This document shows positions 1-10,648 of a DNA stretch of 64,000 bases, piece after piece. This DNA is from Gammaproteobacteria bacterium (GTDB lineage: Bacteria; Pseudomonadota; Gammaproteobacteria; Steroidobacterales; GCA-2729495). The DNA lies in the NCBI GenBank assembly GCA_015709695.1, contig CP054183.1:186001-250000 (forward strand). Direction: 5' to 3'. The position numbers were made by a program, and so were the translations under genes. The notes under the pieces are model-generated. The model was not told where the DNA came from and did not search any database. It saw only the letters and a program-made list of their open reading frames with translations. Every line of letters begins with the position of its first letter. Positions within the stretch are counted from its first letter, which is position 1.

Positions 1-74
1 GGGACAAGTGGCTGGCAAGCGGTGCCGACGACGGCATGGACCTGCCGGCAGAGCTGGGTCAGCTCTCCCTCTGA
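1..74 (+). CDS. mraZ: MraZ, C-terminal fragment (5' end outside window)
   Basis: The frame read from base 3 encodes a 23-residue tail ending in LPAELGQLSL and a TGA at 72-74. E. coli MraZ also ends in LSL, and mraZ is the usual first gene of the dcw cluster directly upstream of rsmH. MraZ is a nucleoid-associated transcriptional regulator of this cluster. Only the tail is visible, so the call rests on position and the short C-terminal resemblance. Confidence 0.6.
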   Translation, partial: DKWLASGADDGMDLPAELGQLSL

Positions 75-138
75 AGCAGCCAGCCTCCTCGCCGAACGGG
101 GCCGCGTCGGGCGTCGCGGGTCGTGCTGGGGGTTGGAG

Positions 139-1062
139 GTGCAAGGCCATGTTCCGGTTCTCCTCGACGAGGTGCTCCACGGCCTTGCCGTCCAGCCGGA
201 TGGCGCCTACGTGGATGCGACCTTCGGTCGGGGCGGGCATAGCCGGGTGATCCTCGGGGCGCTGGGACCGCGCGGCCGCCTGGTCGCGCTGGACCGGGAT
301 CCCGATGCGGTACGGGTGGGCCGGGAGCTGGCACAGGCGGACTCCCGGTTCGCGATAGAACAACAAGGCTTCGGTCAATTGCGGCGGGTCGTGGAAGCAC
401 AAGGTCTGGCAAGCGGGGTGGACGGAATCCTGTTCGACCTGGGCGTGTCGTCGCCCCAGGTCGACACGCCGGCGCGTGGTTTCAGCTTCCAGCATGAAGG
501 CCCGCTGGACATGCGCATGGATCCGGCATCCGGCCCGAGCGCGGCCGACTGGCTCAATGCCGCCGAGGAGCGCGAGATCGCCAGCGTGCTGCGCCGGCTG
601 GGAGAGGAGCCCGCAGCCGGGCGCATCGCCCGCGCCATCTGCGAGCGGCGCCTGCAGCAGCCGCTGCGCACCACCAGCGATCTCGCCGCGCTGGTGCTGT
701 CGGTGATGCCGCGGCGGGGGCCGCGCCATCCGGCGACGCGGGTGTTCCAGGCCATCCGCATCTACATCAACCGCGAACTCGAGGAGCTCGAGGCCGGCCT
801 GGCGCAGGCGCTGGACCTGCTGCGCATGGGCGGGCGCCTGTGCGTCATCAGCTTCCACTCGCTCGAGGACCGCATCGCCAAGCGCTTCCTGCGCGACCAT
901 TCACGTGTCAGCCCGGCGCTGGCCAGCCTGCCCGTGGTGCCTGCCTCGGCGCGGCCGCGCCTGCAGCTCGTCGGCGGCGCCATCCACGCGGGTGACGCCG
1001 AGCTGGCGGCCAATCCGCGGGCGCGCAGCGCGGTGTTGCGCGTGGCGGAGAAGCTGGCATGA
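139..1062 (+). CDS. rsmH: 16S rRNA (cytosine-1402-N4)-methyltransferase RsmH (MraW)
   Basis: RsmH methylates N4 of C1402 in the decoding centre of 16S rRNA using S-adenosylmethionine. The 307-residue product has the family start HVPVLLDEVL, the SAM-binding DATFGRGGHS motif at about residues 26-35, and the C-terminal ISFHSLEDR block. GTG 139 is preferred because the product then begins MQGHVPVLLDEV and a G-rich ribosome-binding stretch lies at 128-133; TTG 133 is the alternative. The frame stays open upstream to base 22, but that stretch has no RsmH character. The stop overlaps the ftsL start (ATGA), so the two genes are translationally coupled within the dcw operon. Confidence 0.93.
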   Translation: MQGHVPVLLDEVLHGLAVQPDGAYVDATFGRGGHSRVILGALGPRGRLVALDRDPDAVRVGRELAQADSRFAIEQQGFGQLRRVVEAQGLASGVDGILFDLGVSSPQVDTPARGFSFQHEGPLDMRMDPASGPSAADWLNAAEEREIASVLRRLGEEPAAGRIARAICERRLQQPLRTTSDLAALVLSVMPRRGPRHPATRVFQAIRIYINRELEELEAGLAQALDLLRMGGRLCVISFHSLEDRIAKRFLRDHSRVSPALASLPVVPASARPRLQLVGGAIHAGDAELAANPRARSAVLRVAEKLA

Positions 1063-1334
1063 ACACGGCGCTGCGCAATCGCTGCCTGTTTGCGGCCCTG
1101 GTGGCCGCGGTGCTGGCCTCCGCCGTCGCGGTGGTCTACGCCAAACACGAAAACCGCAAGCTGTTTGCCGAGCTGCAGGTGCTCACGCAGCAGCGCGACC
1201 AGCTCGAGGTGGACTGGAGCCGCCTGCAGGTCGAGCAGAGCACCTGGTCCACGCACGCCAGGGTGGAGCAGCTCGGCCGCGGCGAGATGCACATGCGCAG
1301 CCCCGGCCCGGACGAGATCCGGTCGCTGCCATGA
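1059..1334 (+). CDS. ftsL: cell division protein FtsL
   Basis: This is a 91-residue bitopic protein with a short cytoplasmic N-terminus, one membrane segment (about residues 8-28, very Ala/Val/Leu-rich) and a periplasmic coiled-coil region (about 35-70). Size, topology and position between rsmH and ftsI are diagnostic of FtsL, which with FtsB and FtsQ forms the complex that activates FtsWI at the septum. It overlaps rsmH and ftsI by 4 bases on either side. FtsL is poorly conserved in sequence, so the call leans on topology and synteny. Confidence 0.88.
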   Translation: MNTALRNRCLFAALVAAVLASAVAVVYAKHENRKLFAELQVLTQQRDQLEVDWSRLQVEQSTWSTHARVEQLGRGEMHMRSPGPDEIRSLP

Positions 1335-3070
1335 GTACGCGCGGAGAAGAGGGGCGGTCGCCCCAGCAGAGCTTCCGGATCCGCTGGGCCGTTGCCTGCG
1401 CGATGCTGGTGCTGATGGCCCTGGTGCTGGTCGGGCGCGCGGTGCACCTGCAGGTCTTCAACAAGGGCTTCCTCATCAGCCAGGCCGAGGCGCGCCACCT
1501 GAGGACCGCCAAGATCTCGGCCAACCGCGGCGTCATCACCGACCGCAACGGCCAGCCACTCGCCGCCTCCATGCCGGTGGACAGCCTCTGGGTGAGCCCG
1601 CAGGAACTGGCACGTGCCCCGGAGTTCATCCCCCGGCTCGCCAAGGCGCTGGGCATCGAACCCGGCGGCTTTGCGCGGCAGATCACGCGCAATGTCGACA
1701 AGGACTTCATGTACCTGCAGCGGCACATGAACCCGGCCGATGCGCAGGCCATCCTCGACAAGGGCATTCCCGGCGTGCACGTGCTGCGCGAGTACCGCCG
1801 CTATTACCCGGCCGGCGAGGTGGCCGGGCACCTGGTGGGCTTCACCAACGTCGACGACGATGGCCAGGAGGGCATGGAGCTGGAATTCGACGGCTGGCTG
1901 CGCGGCCATCCGGGCAAGAAGCTGGTGCTCCGCGACCGGCTGGGCCGCGTGGTGGAGGACGTCGAGCGGCTGGAGCCGCCCCGTCCCGGGCGGGAGGTGG
2001 CCGCCTCCATCGATCTTCGCATCCAGTACCTGGCCTACCGGGAGCTCAAGGCAGCGGTGCAGGAGAACCGGGCGCTGTCGGGTTCCGCCGTGGTGCTCGA
2101 TGCGGAAACCGGCGAGGTGCTGGCCATGGTCAACCAGCCTTCCTACAACCCCAACGACCGCTCGCAGTACGCGCCGGGCCGCTTCCGCAACCGCGCCATC
2201 ACCGACCTGTTCGAGCCGGGTTCGAGCTTCAAGCCGCTGATCATCGCCGCGGCGCTGGAGAGCGGGCAGTGGCAGCGTGACAGCCGCGTGGACACCTCGC
2301 CGGGCATGCTGCAGGTGGCCAACAAGGTCATCGAGGACGAGCACAACCTCGGCGTCATCGACCTGGCCACGGTGCTGGCCCGCTCCAGCAACGTCGGCGT
2401 CACCAAGGTGGCGCTGTCGCTGCCCTCCGAGCAGCTGTGGAGCGTGCTCAACCGCTTCGGCATCGGGCGGCCGACGTCCAGCGGCTTTCCCGGCGAATCC
2501 GCGGGGCTGCTGAGCCCGTACGAGAACTGGCGGCCGATCGCCAAGGCCACCATGGCCTACGGCTATGGCCTGTCGGTGACGCCATTGCAGCTGGCGCAGA
2601 GCTACGCAGTGTTCGCGGCCGATGGCGTGATGCGCCCGGTGTCGCTGGTCCGCGTGGATCACCCGCCAATCGGCCGCAAGGTGCTGTCGACGGACAATGC
2701 GCGTGCCATGGTGGAGCTGCTCGAGCACGTGGTGGCTCCGGACGGTACCGGCCTGCGCGCCGCGGTCGCCGGATATCGCGTCGCCGGCAAGACGGGCACG
2801 GCCCGGAAGTTCGAGGTCGGTGGCTATTCCTCCGAGCGCTACACCGCCGTCTTCGCCGGTGTCGCGCCGGTGAGCCGGCCGCGGCTGGCGGTGGTCGTCG
2901 TGGTGGACGAGCCGCGGGCTGGCGAGTACTACGGCGGCGCGGTGGCCGCGCCCGTGTTCTCGAAGATCGTCGCGGGCGCCATGCGCATCCTGGCCATCGC
3001 CCCCGACAAGCCCGTGGCGCCGGCGGGCAGGCAACCGGCGACGGCGGTCACGGCCGCGAACAACCCATGA
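1331..3070 (+). CDS. ftsI: septal peptidoglycan transpeptidase FtsI (PBP3)
   Basis: FtsI cross-links septal peptidoglycan as the transpeptidase partner of FtsW. The 579-residue protein has an N-terminal membrane anchor (about residues 20-40), a PBP dimerisation domain beginning near RGVITDRNG, and a class B transpeptidase domain. The catalytic SSFK tetrad is at about 298-301, followed by the SSN motif (in ARSSNVGV) and KTG (in VAGKTGTA, about 486). ATG 1331 overlaps the ftsL stop. The same frame is open further upstream, but that part is a shadow of rsmH and ftsL. The stop overlaps the murE start. Confidence 0.96.
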   Translation: MSTRGEEGRSPQQSFRIRWAVACAMLVLMALVLVGRAVHLQVFNKGFLISQAEARHLRTAKISANRGVITDRNGQPLAASMPVDSLWVSPQELARAPEFIPRLAKALGIEPGGFARQITRNVDKDFMYLQRHMNPADAQAILDKGIPGVHVLREYRRYYPAGEVAGHLVGFTNVDDDGQEGMELEFDGWLRGHPGKKLVLRDRLGRVVEDVERLEPPRPGREVAASIDLRIQYLAYRELKAAVQENRALSGSAVVLDAETGEVLAMVNQPSYNPNDRSQYAPGRFRNRAITDLFEPGSSFKPLIIAAALESGQWQRDSRVDTSPGMLQVANKVIEDEHNLGVIDLATVLARSSNVGVTKVALSLPSEQLWSVLNRFGIGRPTSSGFPGESAGLLSPYENWRPIAKATMAYGYGLSVTPLQLAQSYAVFAADGVMRPVSLVRVDHPPIGRKVLSTDNARAMVELLEHVVAPDGTGLRAAVAGYRVAGKTGTARKFEVGGYSSERYTAVFAGVAPVSRPRLAVVVVVDEPRAGEYYGGAVAAPVFSKIVAGAMRILAIAPDKPVAPAGRQPATAVTAANNP

Positions 3071-4557
3071 TGGCCGCAGCGGAAACCGACATGGAGCTGA
3101 GCCAGCTGTTTCCGGGCCTCGTCCCCGCGCCACCGTCGCTGGATGTGCCCGACATCGCCACCCACAGCGCCGAGGTGGTGCCAGGCGGGCTGTTCCTGGC
3201 CTGCGCCGGCAGCCGCGACCACGGCCTGCGCTTCCTCGGCGATGCGCTGGACCATGGCGCCGGCGCCGTGGCCTGGGAGCCGCAGCCGGCTCTCCCGCCT
3301 CCGGGCCTGCCGGCAGGCGTGGTGGGCCTGCCGGTTCCCGGCCTGCGCCGCGAACTCGGCGGCATCGCCAACCGCTTCTTCGCCAGGCCATCGGCCGGCA
3401 TCTCGGTCACCGGCATCACCGGCACCAATGGCAAGACCACCGTGGCCTGGCTGCTGGCGCAGGCACTCGGCCATCTCGGCCACCGCGCCGGTTACATGGG
3501 TACGCTCGGCTATGGCAGCGTCACCGCGCTGCGGCCGGAACCGCTGACCACGCCGGGTTGCGTGACCGTGCACCGGCACCTGCGCGAGCTGGCCGACGCC
3601 GGCCTGGACGACGTGGCCATGGAGGTGTCGTCCCATGCCCTCGACCAGGGGCGCGTGGATGGCGTGGCCTTCCGCATCACCGCCTTCACCAACCTCAGCC
3701 GCGATCACCTCGACTATCACGGCGACCTCGCGAGCTATGGCCGCGCCAAGCAGCGGCTGTTCCTCGAGAGCGGTGCCGCCACCGCCGTCATCAACCTCGG
3801 CGATGCGTTCGGCCGCGAGCTGGCCGGCCGCTTGCCGGCGGGCATGCGGCTGGTTGGCGTTGCCGCCACGCCGGGCCAGGGTGCGGCCGTGGAGATCTCA
3901 CCGCTGGCCGGTGGCCGGCCAGGCCGGCGCCTGCGACTGGAGGTGGAGGGCAGCGGCGTGGAGTTCGACTCCCTGCTGCTGGGCACCTTCAACCTGGAGA
4001 ACCTGGCGCTGGCCGCCGGCATCCTCCACGCGCAGGGCTTCGCGCCGGCGGCGATTGCCACCGCGCTCGCCACCTGCCAGGCGCCGCCCGGACGCATGCA
4101 GGTGCTGTCCTCCGGCGCCGGGCCGCGCGTGGTGGTGGATTTCGCCCATACGCCGGATGCCCTGCGGCGCGTGCTGGAAGCGCTGCGCGAGGAGGCTCCG
4201 GCCCGCCTGTGGTGCGTGTTCGGCTGCGGTGGCGATCGTGACGCCGGCAAGCGCCCGCTGATGGGTGCGGTGGCGCGCGAGCTGGCCGACCGCCTGGTCG
4301 TCACCGACGACAATCCGCGCAGCGAGGATCCGGATGCCATCGTCGCGGCCATCCTCGAGGGCGCCGGCAGCGGCCCGCAGGTCGAGGTCATCCGTGATCG
4401 TGCCGCCGCGATCCGTCATGCGGTGGGCATGGCCGCCCGCGACGACGTGGTGCTGATCGCCGGCAAGGGCCACGAGGCGGTGCAGATCGTCGGTCACGAG
4501 GCCCGTGCCTTCTCCGACCAGGCGGTGGCGGGCGCGGCGCTCGCCGGACGCACATGA
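3067..4557 (+). CDS. murE: UDP-MurNAc-L-Ala-D-Glu:meso-diaminopimelate ligase MurE
   Basis: MurE adds meso-diaminopimelate to UDP-MurNAc-dipeptide in the cytoplasm using ATP. The 496-residue product has the Mur-ligase P-loop GTNGKTT at about 119-125. The DNPR motif near residue 415 (DDNPRSEDP) is the signature of DAP-adding rather than lysine-adding enzymes, which fits a Gram-negative cell wall. The start is ATG 3067, overlapping the ftsI stop; an in-frame ATG at 3091 is a less likely alternative. The stop overlaps murF. Confidence 0.95.
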   Translation: MMAAAETDMELSQLFPGLVPAPPSLDVPDIATHSAEVVPGGLFLACAGSRDHGLRFLGDALDHGAGAVAWEPQPALPPPGLPAGVVGLPVPGLRRELGGIANRFFARPSAGISVTGITGTNGKTTVAWLLAQALGHLGHRAGYMGTLGYGSVTALRPEPLTTPGCVTVHRHLRELADAGLDDVAMEVSSHALDQGRVDGVAFRITAFTNLSRDHLDYHGDLASYGRAKQRLFLESGAATAVINLGDAFGRELAGRLPAGMRLVGVAATPGQGAAVEISPLAGGRPGRRLRLEVEGSGVEFDSLLLGTFNLENLALAAGILHAQGFAPAAIATALATCQAPPGRMQVLSSGAGPRVVVDFAHTPDALRRVLEALREEAPARLWCVFGCGGDRDAGKRPLMGAVARELADRLVVTDDNPRSEDPDAIVAAILEGAGSGPQVEVIRDRAAAIRHAVGMAARDDVVLIAGKGHEAVQIVGHEARAFSDQAVAGAALAGRT

Positions 4558-5927
4558 GCATGGGTCGCCTGTCCATGGTAGCGGAGGCGGTGGGCGGCAC
4601 GCTCTTCGGCGCCGACGCCGAATTCGCCGCGGTGAGCACCGATACCCGCAGCCTGCAGCCCGGCGAGCTGTTCTTCGCGCTGCGCGGCGCCAGCAACGAT
4701 GGCGGCGCCTTCGTCGCCGAGGCGGCCCGGCTCGGTGCGGCCGGCGCCGTGGTGACCGCGCGCCAGCCGGGCGCCTTGCCGCAGGTGGAGGTGGCCGACA
4801 CCCGTCTCGCCCTGGGCGAACTGGCCCGCGCCTGGCGCGCGCGCTTCGACATCCCGCTGATCGGCATCACCGGCTCCAACGGCAAGACCACGGTCAAGGA
4901 GATGACGGCGGCGATCATGCGCGTCGCCCTCGGCGGCAGCGTGGATCCGCTGCTGGTGACCTGGGGCAACCTCAACAACGAGATCGGCCTGCCGCGCACG
5001 CTGCTGTACCTGAACGAGAGCCACCGCGCGGCGGTGATCGAGATGGGCGCCGCGAGGCGCGGCGACATCGCCTACCTGGCGCGCATCGCCTGCCCCACCG
5101 TGGCGGTGGTGACCAATGCCGCGCGCGCCCACCTGCAGGGCTTCGGCAGCGTCGACGACGTGGCTGCCACGAAGGGCGAGATCTACGATTCCCTGCCGCA
5201 GACCGGCACCGCGGTGGTCAACCGCGACGACCGCTTCTTCCACGCCTGGTGGGAACGCAGCGCGGGCCGCCAGCGCCTGAGTTTCGGCCTGCACCCGGAT
5301 GCCGATTTCCGCGCCACCGACATCGTCGTCTCCGGAACCATCGGTTTCACGCTGCACGGGGCCGGCACCGCCTTGCCGGTGCGCCTGGCCATGGCCGGAG
5401 CGCACAACGTGCTCAATGCGCTGGCCGCCGCCGCCGCCGCCCACGCCGCCGGGGCGCAGCCGGCTGCCATCGCGGCCGGCCTGGCCGCGGTGCGCAATGT
5501 CGCCGGCCGCCTGCGCCGGGTACCGGCCCAGCTGCGGCTGGCGCTCTACGACGACAGCTACAACGCCAATCCCGGCTCGGTGCGCGCCGCGATCGCCTTT
5601 CTCGGCAGCCAGGCCGGCGAGCGCTGGCTGGTGCTGGGCGACATGGCCGAGCTCGGGCCCGACAGCCTGAAGATGCACCGCGAGATGGGCGAATGCGCAC
5701 GCCTGGCCGGCATCTCCCGGCTCTATTGCGCCGGCGTCAACAGCGCGGCAGCAGCCGAGGCCTTCGGCAGCAACGCACGCCACTACGTGGAGGTGCCGGC
5801 CCTCGCCGCAGCGTTGGCGGCGGAGGTACATCCCGGCATCACCGTGCTCGTCAAGGGTTCCCGCTCCATGGGCATGGAACGGGTGGTGCAGGCGCTGGCC
5901 GCGGACAGCGGCCCGGCAGGGCACTGA
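4554..5927 (+). CDS. murF: UDP-MurNAc-tripeptide:D-Ala-D-Ala ligase MurF
   Basis: MurF attaches the D-Ala-D-Ala dipeptide to complete the UDP-MurNAc-pentapeptide. The 457-residue protein has the ligase P-loop [10 protein letters not shown] at about residues 103-112, and [10 protein letters not shown] typical of MurF in its C-terminal third. It overlaps murE by ATGA and is followed after 8 bases by mraY, so it sits in the same coupled operon. Confidence 0.95.
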   Translation: MSMGRLSMVAEAVGGTLFGADAEFAAVSTDTRSLQPGELFFALRGASNDGGAFVAEAARLGAAGAVVTARQPGALPQVEVADTRLALGELARAWRARFDIPLIGITGSNGKTTVKEMTAAIMRVALGGSVDPLLVTWGNLNNEIGLPRTLLYLNESHRAAVIEMGAARRGDIAYLARIACPTVAVVTNAARAHLQGFGSVDDVAATKGEIYDSLPQTGTAVVNRDDRFFHAWWERSAGRQRLSFGLHPDADFRATDIVVSGTIGFTLHGAGTALPVRLAMAGAHNVLNALAAAAAAHAAGAQPAAIAAGLAAVRNVAGRLRRVPAQLRLALYDDSYNANPGSVRAAIAFLGSQAGERWLVLGDMAELGPDSLKMHREMGECARLAGISRLYCAGVNSAAAAEAFGSNARHYVEVPALAAALAAEVHPGITVLVKGSRSMGMERVVQALAADSGPAGH

Positions 5928-5935
5928 GGCCGGCG

Positions 5936-7018
5936 ATGCTGTACCTCGCTGCGGAATTCCTCACGCGCTTCGTCTCGGGCTTCAACCTGTTCACGTACAT
6001 CACCATGCGGGCGATCATGAGCGCGCTGACGGCGCTGATCCTCTCGCTGGTGCTCGGGCCGGGCCTGATCCGCCGCCTCACGGAAAAGAAGATCGGCCAG
6101 ACGGTGCGCAACGACGGCCCGGGCAGCCACCTGCCCAAGGCCGGTACGCCGACCATGGGCGGTACGCTGATCCTGCTGGCGATCGCCGCGGGCACGCTGC
6201 TCTGGGCCGACCTGCGCAGCCATTACGTCTGGGTGGTGCTCGGCGTGACGCTGGCCTACGGCCTGATCGGTTTCGTGGACGACTACCGCAAGCTGACCCG
6301 CCGCGACCCGAAGGGCCTCTCGGCCCGCGCCAAGTTCACCGGCCAGCTGCTGGTGGCCCTGGCGGCGGCGGGTTACCTGTACGCGCTGGCGGACCGGCCC
6401 CAGGAGACGGCGCTGCTGGTCCCGTACCTGAAGAACCTGGCCATCCCGCTGGGCGGCTTCTACATCGCCTTCGTGACGCTGGTGATCGTCGGCACCAGCA
6501 ATGCGGTGAACCTCACCGACGGGCTCGACGGCCTGGCCACCATGCCGGCGGTGCTGGTGGCTGGAGCGCTCGGCGTCTTTGCCTATGCCGCGGGCAATGT
6601 CATCTATTCCCGCTACCTCGGCATTCCCTACGTGGCCGGCGCGGGCGAGATGCTGGTGTTCTGCTCGGCGCTGGCGGGTGCCGGCCTCGGCTTCCTCTGG
6701 TTCAACGCCTATCCGGCCCAGGTGTTCATGGGAGACGTCGGCGCGCTCGCGCTCGGTGGCGCGCTCGGCGCCGTGGCGGTGGTGGTGCGCCAGGAGCTGG
6801 TGCTGGTGATCATGGGCGGCATCTTCGTCGCCGAGACCGTCTCGGTGATGATCCAGGTGGCGTCGTTCAAGCTGACCGGCAAGCGCGTGTTCCGCATGGC
6901 GCCGCTGCACCACCACTTCGAGCTCAAGGGCTGGGCCGAGCCCAAGGTCATCGTGCGCTTCTGGATCATCACCGTGATCCTGGTTCTGGTCGGGCTCTCG
7001 AGCCTGAAGATCCGATGA
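5936..7018 (+). CDS. mraY: phospho-MurNAc-pentapeptide transferase MraY
   Basis: MraY transfers phospho-MurNAc-pentapeptide to undecaprenyl phosphate at the inner membrane, making lipid I. The product is 360 residues, the same length as E. coli MraY, with about ten hydrophobic segments. It has the catalytic VDDYRK motif near residue 115, [10 protein letters not shown], and the [11 protein letters not shown] motif near the C-terminus. The frame is open further upstream, but that stretch shadows murF. ATG 5936 gives the canonical MLYLAAEF-type start. The stop overlaps the murD start. Confidence 0.96.
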   Translation: MLYLAAEFLTRFVSGFNLFTYITMRAIMSALTALILSLVLGPGLIRRLTEKKIGQTVRNDGPGSHLPKAGTPTMGGTLILLAIAAGTLLWADLRSHYVWVVLGVTLAYGLIGFVDDYRKLTRRDPKGLSARAKFTGQLLVALAAAGYLYALADRPQETALLVPYLKNLAIPLGGFYIAFVTLVIVGTSNAVNLTDGLDGLATMPAVLVAGALGVFAYAAGNVIYSRYLGIPYVAGAGEMLVFCSALAGAGLGFLWFNAYPAQVFMGDVGALALGGALGAVAVVVRQELVLVIMGGIFVAETVSVMIQVASFKLTGKRVFRMAPLHHHFELKGWAEPKVIVRFWIITVILVLVGLSSLKIR

Positions 7019-8379
7019 TGGCCGCGCGCAGCAACGGCATCGTGGAACCGGGCGCCGCCACATCCCGCGAGGTGCTGGTGCTCGGCATGGGCATCACCGG
7101 CGCGTCCTGCGCGCGACACCTGGCGGCGCGCGGCCTCACGGCCTGGTTCGCCGACACGCGGTCCGGACCGCCCGGGCTGGCGGCAATCCGCGCGGCGATG
7201 CCGGAAGCCGGGCTGCTGGCGGGCGCGGTGCCGGCCACGGTACCCGAGGGAGTCGGCAGGCTGGTGGTCTCGCCAGGCGTCGACCTCGACCTGCCGGTGC
7301 TGCTCGACGCCCGCCGCCGCGGCCTGCCGGTGCTGAGCGACCTCGACCTGTTCGCCGCCGACTGCCGGGCGCCGATGCTCGGCATCACCGGTTCCAACGG
7401 CAAGAGCACGGTGACGACGATGGTCGGCGCGCTGCTCACGGCTGGCGGCTGGCCGGTGGCCGTCGGTGCCAACCTCGGCACGCCGGCGCTCGACCTGCTC
7501 GGCGCCGGGGTGCAGGCCTACGTGCTGGAACTCTCCAGCTTCCAGCTCGAGCGCAGCGCGCCGCTGGCGCTCGCGGCGGCCGTGGTCCTCAACGTCGCCC
7601 CGGATCACCTCGACAAGCACGGCGACATGGCGGCCTACGCGGCGGCGAAGGCGCGCATCTACTCGCGCTGCGCCGTCGCCGTGCTGAACCGCGACGAACC
7701 GGCGCTCGCTGCCATGGTGCCGGCCGGCACGCGGGTGATCGGCTTCGGCCTCGGCCGTCCGCAGGGCGAGGACTTCGGGCTCATCACCAGCCAGGGGAGC
7801 GAGTGGCTGGCGCAGGGCGAGCGCCTGCTGCTGCCGGTCGCCGACCTCGGCACCACCGGCCGCCACAATGTCGCCAATGCGCTGGCGGCACTGGCGATGG
7901 TCGCGGCTGCCGGCGGACCGCCGGACACCGCGGCCGTGCTGCGCGGCTTCCACGGCCTGCCGCACCGGATGCAGCTGGTGGCCAGGGCGCAGGGCATCAC
8001 CTGGATCGATGACTCCAAGGCCACCAACGTCGCGGCTGCGGTGACCGCCATCCGCGGCACCAGCGGTCCGCTGGTGCTCATCGCCGGCGGCGACGCCAAG
8101 GGACAGGCATTCGACGAACTGGCCGCGGCGCTGCGCGGGCGACAGGCGGCGGTGATCCTCATCGGGCAGGACCGCGGGCGGATGCAGCGTGAACTGCAGG
8201 GCAGCGCTGCCGTGGAACTGGCCGACACGCTGCCCGGGGCCGTGGACCGCGCCCGTGAACTGGCGCCGGCCGGCGCCACCGTGCTGCTGGCTCCGGCCTG
8301 CAGCAGCCTCGACATGTTCCGCAACTACGAGCACCGCGGCCAGGTCTTCGCCGCCGCAGTGCGCGGGCAGGCATCGTGA
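7015..8379 (+). CDS. murD: UDP-MurNAc-L-alanine:D-glutamate ligase MurD
   Basis: MurD adds D-glutamate to UDP-MurNAc-L-Ala. The 454-residue product has an N-terminal Rossmann-like domain ([16 protein letters not shown]), the P-loop [10 protein letters not shown] at about 122-131, and the ligase motif in [11 protein letters not shown]. It is coupled to mraY (ATGA at 7015) and to ftsW (GTGA at 8376). Confidence 0.95.
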   Translation: MMAARSNGIVEPGAATSREVLVLGMGITGASCARHLAARGLTAWFADTRSGPPGLAAIRAAMPEAGLLAGAVPATVPEGVGRLVVSPGVDLDLPVLLDARRRGLPVLSDLDLFAADCRAPMLGITGSNGKSTVTTMVGALLTAGGWPVAVGANLGTPALDLLGAGVQAYVLELSSFQLERSAPLALAAAVVLNVAPDHLDKHGDMAAYAAAKARIYSRCAVAVLNRDEPALAAMVPAGTRVIGFGLGRPQGEDFGLITSQGSEWLAQGERLLLPVADLGTTGRHNVANALAALAMVAAAGGPPDTAAVLRGFHGLPHRMQLVARAQGITWIDDSKATNVAAAVTAIRGTSGPLVLIAGGDAKGQAFDELAAALRGRQAAVILIGQDRGRMQRELQGSAAVELADTLPGAVDRARELAPAGATVLLAPACSSLDMFRNYEHRGQVFAAAVRGQAS

Positions 8380-9566
8380 GCGCGCGCCTGGAAGCCGGAC
8401 GGATGTTCAGCGTGCAGGCGGAGCAGCGTTTCGACCTGGTGCTGGTGCTGGCCGTGGCGGCGCTGCTGGGCGTCGGCCTGGTGATGGTGGCTTCCGCCTC
8501 GATGTCGCTCGCCGAACGCAACTACGGTGGCCCGCTGTACTTCTTCTGGCGCCAGCTCGGCGCCGTGGGCGCCGGCCTGCTTGGTGGCTGGGCGATGCTG
8601 CGCACGCCCACCGCGATCTGGGAGCGGCTCGGGCCGATGCTGCTGGTGCTGGCCCTCGGGCTGCTGCTGGCAGTCCTGCTGCCGGGCTTCGGTCGCACCG
8701 TCAACGGCAGCACGCGCTGGCTCAGCGTGGCCGGAATCAACCTCATCCAGGTGTCGGAGCCGGCGCGCCTGCTGATGCTGCTGTACTTCGCCGGCTACGC
8801 CGTGCGTCGCAACCAGGAATTGCGTGGCAGCTTCGCCGGTTTCGCGCGGCCGATCGGCCTGAGCATCCTCGCCTGCGGGATGTTGCTCCTGCAGCCGGAT
8901 TTCGGCGCGGCGCTGATGCTCATGGTGGTGACGCTGGCGGTGCTGTTCGCGGCCGGCGGCCGCATCCGCGACTTCATGATCTGCGCCGCCGCGGTACTGG
9001 TGCTGGGAGCACTGGCGGCAGTGGCCGCGCCCTACCGCGTGGTGCGCCTGACCTCCTTCCTCAATCCCTGGCTGGACCCGTACAAGACCGGCTTCCAGCT
9101 CACCAACTCGCTGATCGCCATCGGCACCGGCGAGTGGTCCGGGCTCGGCCTCGGCGGCAGCGTGCAGAAGCTCTTTTACCTGCCCGAGGCGCACACCGAT
9201 TTCGTCTTCGCCGTCATTGCCGAGGAGTTCGGGCTGGTGGGCAGCGTGACGCTGGTGGCGCTCTTCGGCGTGGTGATCTGGCGGGCGCTGCTGGTGGCGC
9301 GCCACGCGGCGCTGCGCGAGCGCTGGTACCAGGCCTGCGTGGCCTTCGGCTTCGCCGTCTGGCAGGGCGCGCAGGTGTTCATCAACATCGGCGTGAACAT
9401 GGGCATCCTGCCCACCAAGGGCCTGACGCTGCCGCTGGTGAGCTATGGCCGGAGCAGCCTGCTGGTGACGCTGATCGGCTTCGGCCTGCTCCTGCGCATC
9501 GACATGGAGAACCGCGGGGCGGTCGGTCGCCGGCGCGCGGCGGCCGAGCGGAGGACCACGGCATGA
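8376..9566 (+). CDS. ftsW: septal peptidoglycan glycosyltransferase FtsW
   Basis: FtsW is a SEDS-family polytopic membrane protein that polymerises lipid II at the septum with FtsI. The 396-residue product has about ten membrane segments and SEDS signatures, including the [17 protein letters not shown] loop and the C-terminal [15 protein letters not shown] motif. GTG 8376 overlaps the murD stop; ATG 8403 is an alternative start that would keep all membrane segments. The stop overlaps murG. Confidence 0.94.
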   Translation: MSARLEAGRMFSVQAEQRFDLVLVLAVAALLGVGLVMVASASMSLAERNYGGPLYFFWRQLGAVGAGLLGGWAMLRTPTAIWERLGPMLLVLALGLLLAVLLPGFGRTVNGSTRWLSVAGINLIQVSEPARLLMLLYFAGYAVRRNQELRGSFAGFARPIGLSILACGMLLLQPDFGAALMLMVVTLAVLFAAGGRIRDFMICAAAVLVLGALAAVAAPYRVVRLTSFLNPWLDPYKTGFQLTNSLIAIGTGEWSGLGLGGSVQKLFYLPEAHTDFVFAVIAEEFGLVGSVTLVALFGVVIWRALLVARHAALRERWYQACVAFGFAVWQGAQVFINIGVNMGILPTKGLTLPLVSYGRSSLLVTLIGFGLLLRIDMENRGAVGRRRAAAERRTTA

Positions 9567-10648
9567 AGCGCGCACCGGTCCTCATCATGGCCGGCGGCAC
9601 CGGCGGACACGTGTTCCCGGCGCTGGCGGTGGCGCGCATCCTGCGCGGGCGCGACGAGCAGGTCGTGTGGCTCGGCAGCCGCAACGGCATGGAGACGCGG
9701 CTGGTCCCGCAGGACGGCTTCGAGATCGAGACCATCCGCGTCAGCGGCCTGCGCCGCAAGGGCCTGCTCGCCTGGCTCGGCGCGCCCTGGCAACTGGCGT
9801 TGGCCCTGGCGGACGCGCTGCGCGTGATGCGCCGGCGGCGGCCGAAGGCCGTGCTCGGCATGGGGGGCTTTGCCTCCGGGCCGGGTGGCGTCGCTGCCTG
9901 GCTGCTCGGCCGGCCGCTGGTCATCCACGAGCAGAACGCCGTGGCCGGTCTCACCAATCGCCTTCTGGCTGGATTGGCCCGGGAAGTGCTGGAAGCCTTC
10001 CCGGGCAGTTTTTCCGCCGGAAGAAACCGGCGCGTGACGGGCAATCCCGTGCGCGCCGACATCGCGCAGCTGCCCGAGCCGGCGGAGCGGCTGGCCGGAC
10101 GCAGCGGTCCGCTGCGCCTGCTGGTGCTCGGCGGCAGCCAGGGCGCGCGGGTGCTCAACGAGAACCTGGCGCCGGCACTGGCATTGCTGCCCGCCGCGAC
10201 ACGCCCCGAGGTCTGGCACCAGGCTGGCGAGGCAACGCTGGATGTGGCCCGCTCCGCCTATCGTCAGGCCGGCATCGAGGCGCGCACCGATGCCTTCATC
10301 ACCGACATGGCGGCCGCCTATGCCTGGGCGGACCTCGTGGTCTGCCGCGCCGGTGCGCTGACCATCGCCGAGCTGGCGGCCGCCGGGCTGCCGGCGGTGC
10401 TGGTGCCGCTCCCGGGTGCGGTGGACGATCACCAGACGCGCAACGCCGCCTTCCTCGTCGATGCGGGGGCCGCGGTGCTGCTGCCGCAGGCGGAGCTGAC
10501 GCCGGCGCGCCTCGCCGCCGAGATCCATGCCTACGACGGTGCCCGCAGGCTGGTGCTGGAGCGCGCCCGCAAGGCCCGCGCCCAGGCGCGGCCCGGCGCG
10601 GCGGAAGCGATCGCCGAGCTGTGCCTGCGAATGGCGGAGGCCGCATGA
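9563..10648 (+). CDS. murG: lipid II-forming N-acetylglucosaminyltransferase MurG
   Basis: MurG adds GlcNAc to lipid I on the cytoplasmic face of the membrane. The 361-residue GT28 enzyme begins with the donor/membrane motif [16 protein letters not shown]. It has the [11 protein letters not shown] loop near residue 95, a second-domain [12 protein letters not shown] motif, and [15 protein letters not shown] in the UDP-GlcNAc site. ATG 9563 overlaps the ftsW stop, and the stop overlaps murC. Confidence 0.95.
   Translation: MKRAPVLIMAGGTGGHVFPALAVARILRGRDEQVVWLGSRNGMETRLVPQDGFEIETIRVSGLRRKGLLAWLGAPWQLALALADALRVMRRRRPKAVLGMGGFASGPGGVAAWLLGRPLVIHEQNAVAGLTNRLLAGLAREVLEAFPGSFSAGRNRRVTGNPVRADIAQLPEPAERLAGRSGPLRLLVLGGSQGARVLNENLAPALALLPAATRPEVWHQAGEATLDVARSAYRQAGIEARTDAFITDMAAAYAWADLVVCRAGALTIAELAAAGLPAVLVPLPGAVDDHQTRNAAFLVDAGAAVLLPQAELTPARLAAEIHAYDGARRLVLERARKARAQARPGAAEAIAELCLRMAEAA

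Noticed and set aside
1136-3391. A 751-codon open frame on the - strand opposite ftsL-ftsI-murE
   Set aside because: It is antisense to well-conserved dcw genes, has no recognisable domain, and is His/Arg/Gly-rich, as expected from GC-rich mirror frames.
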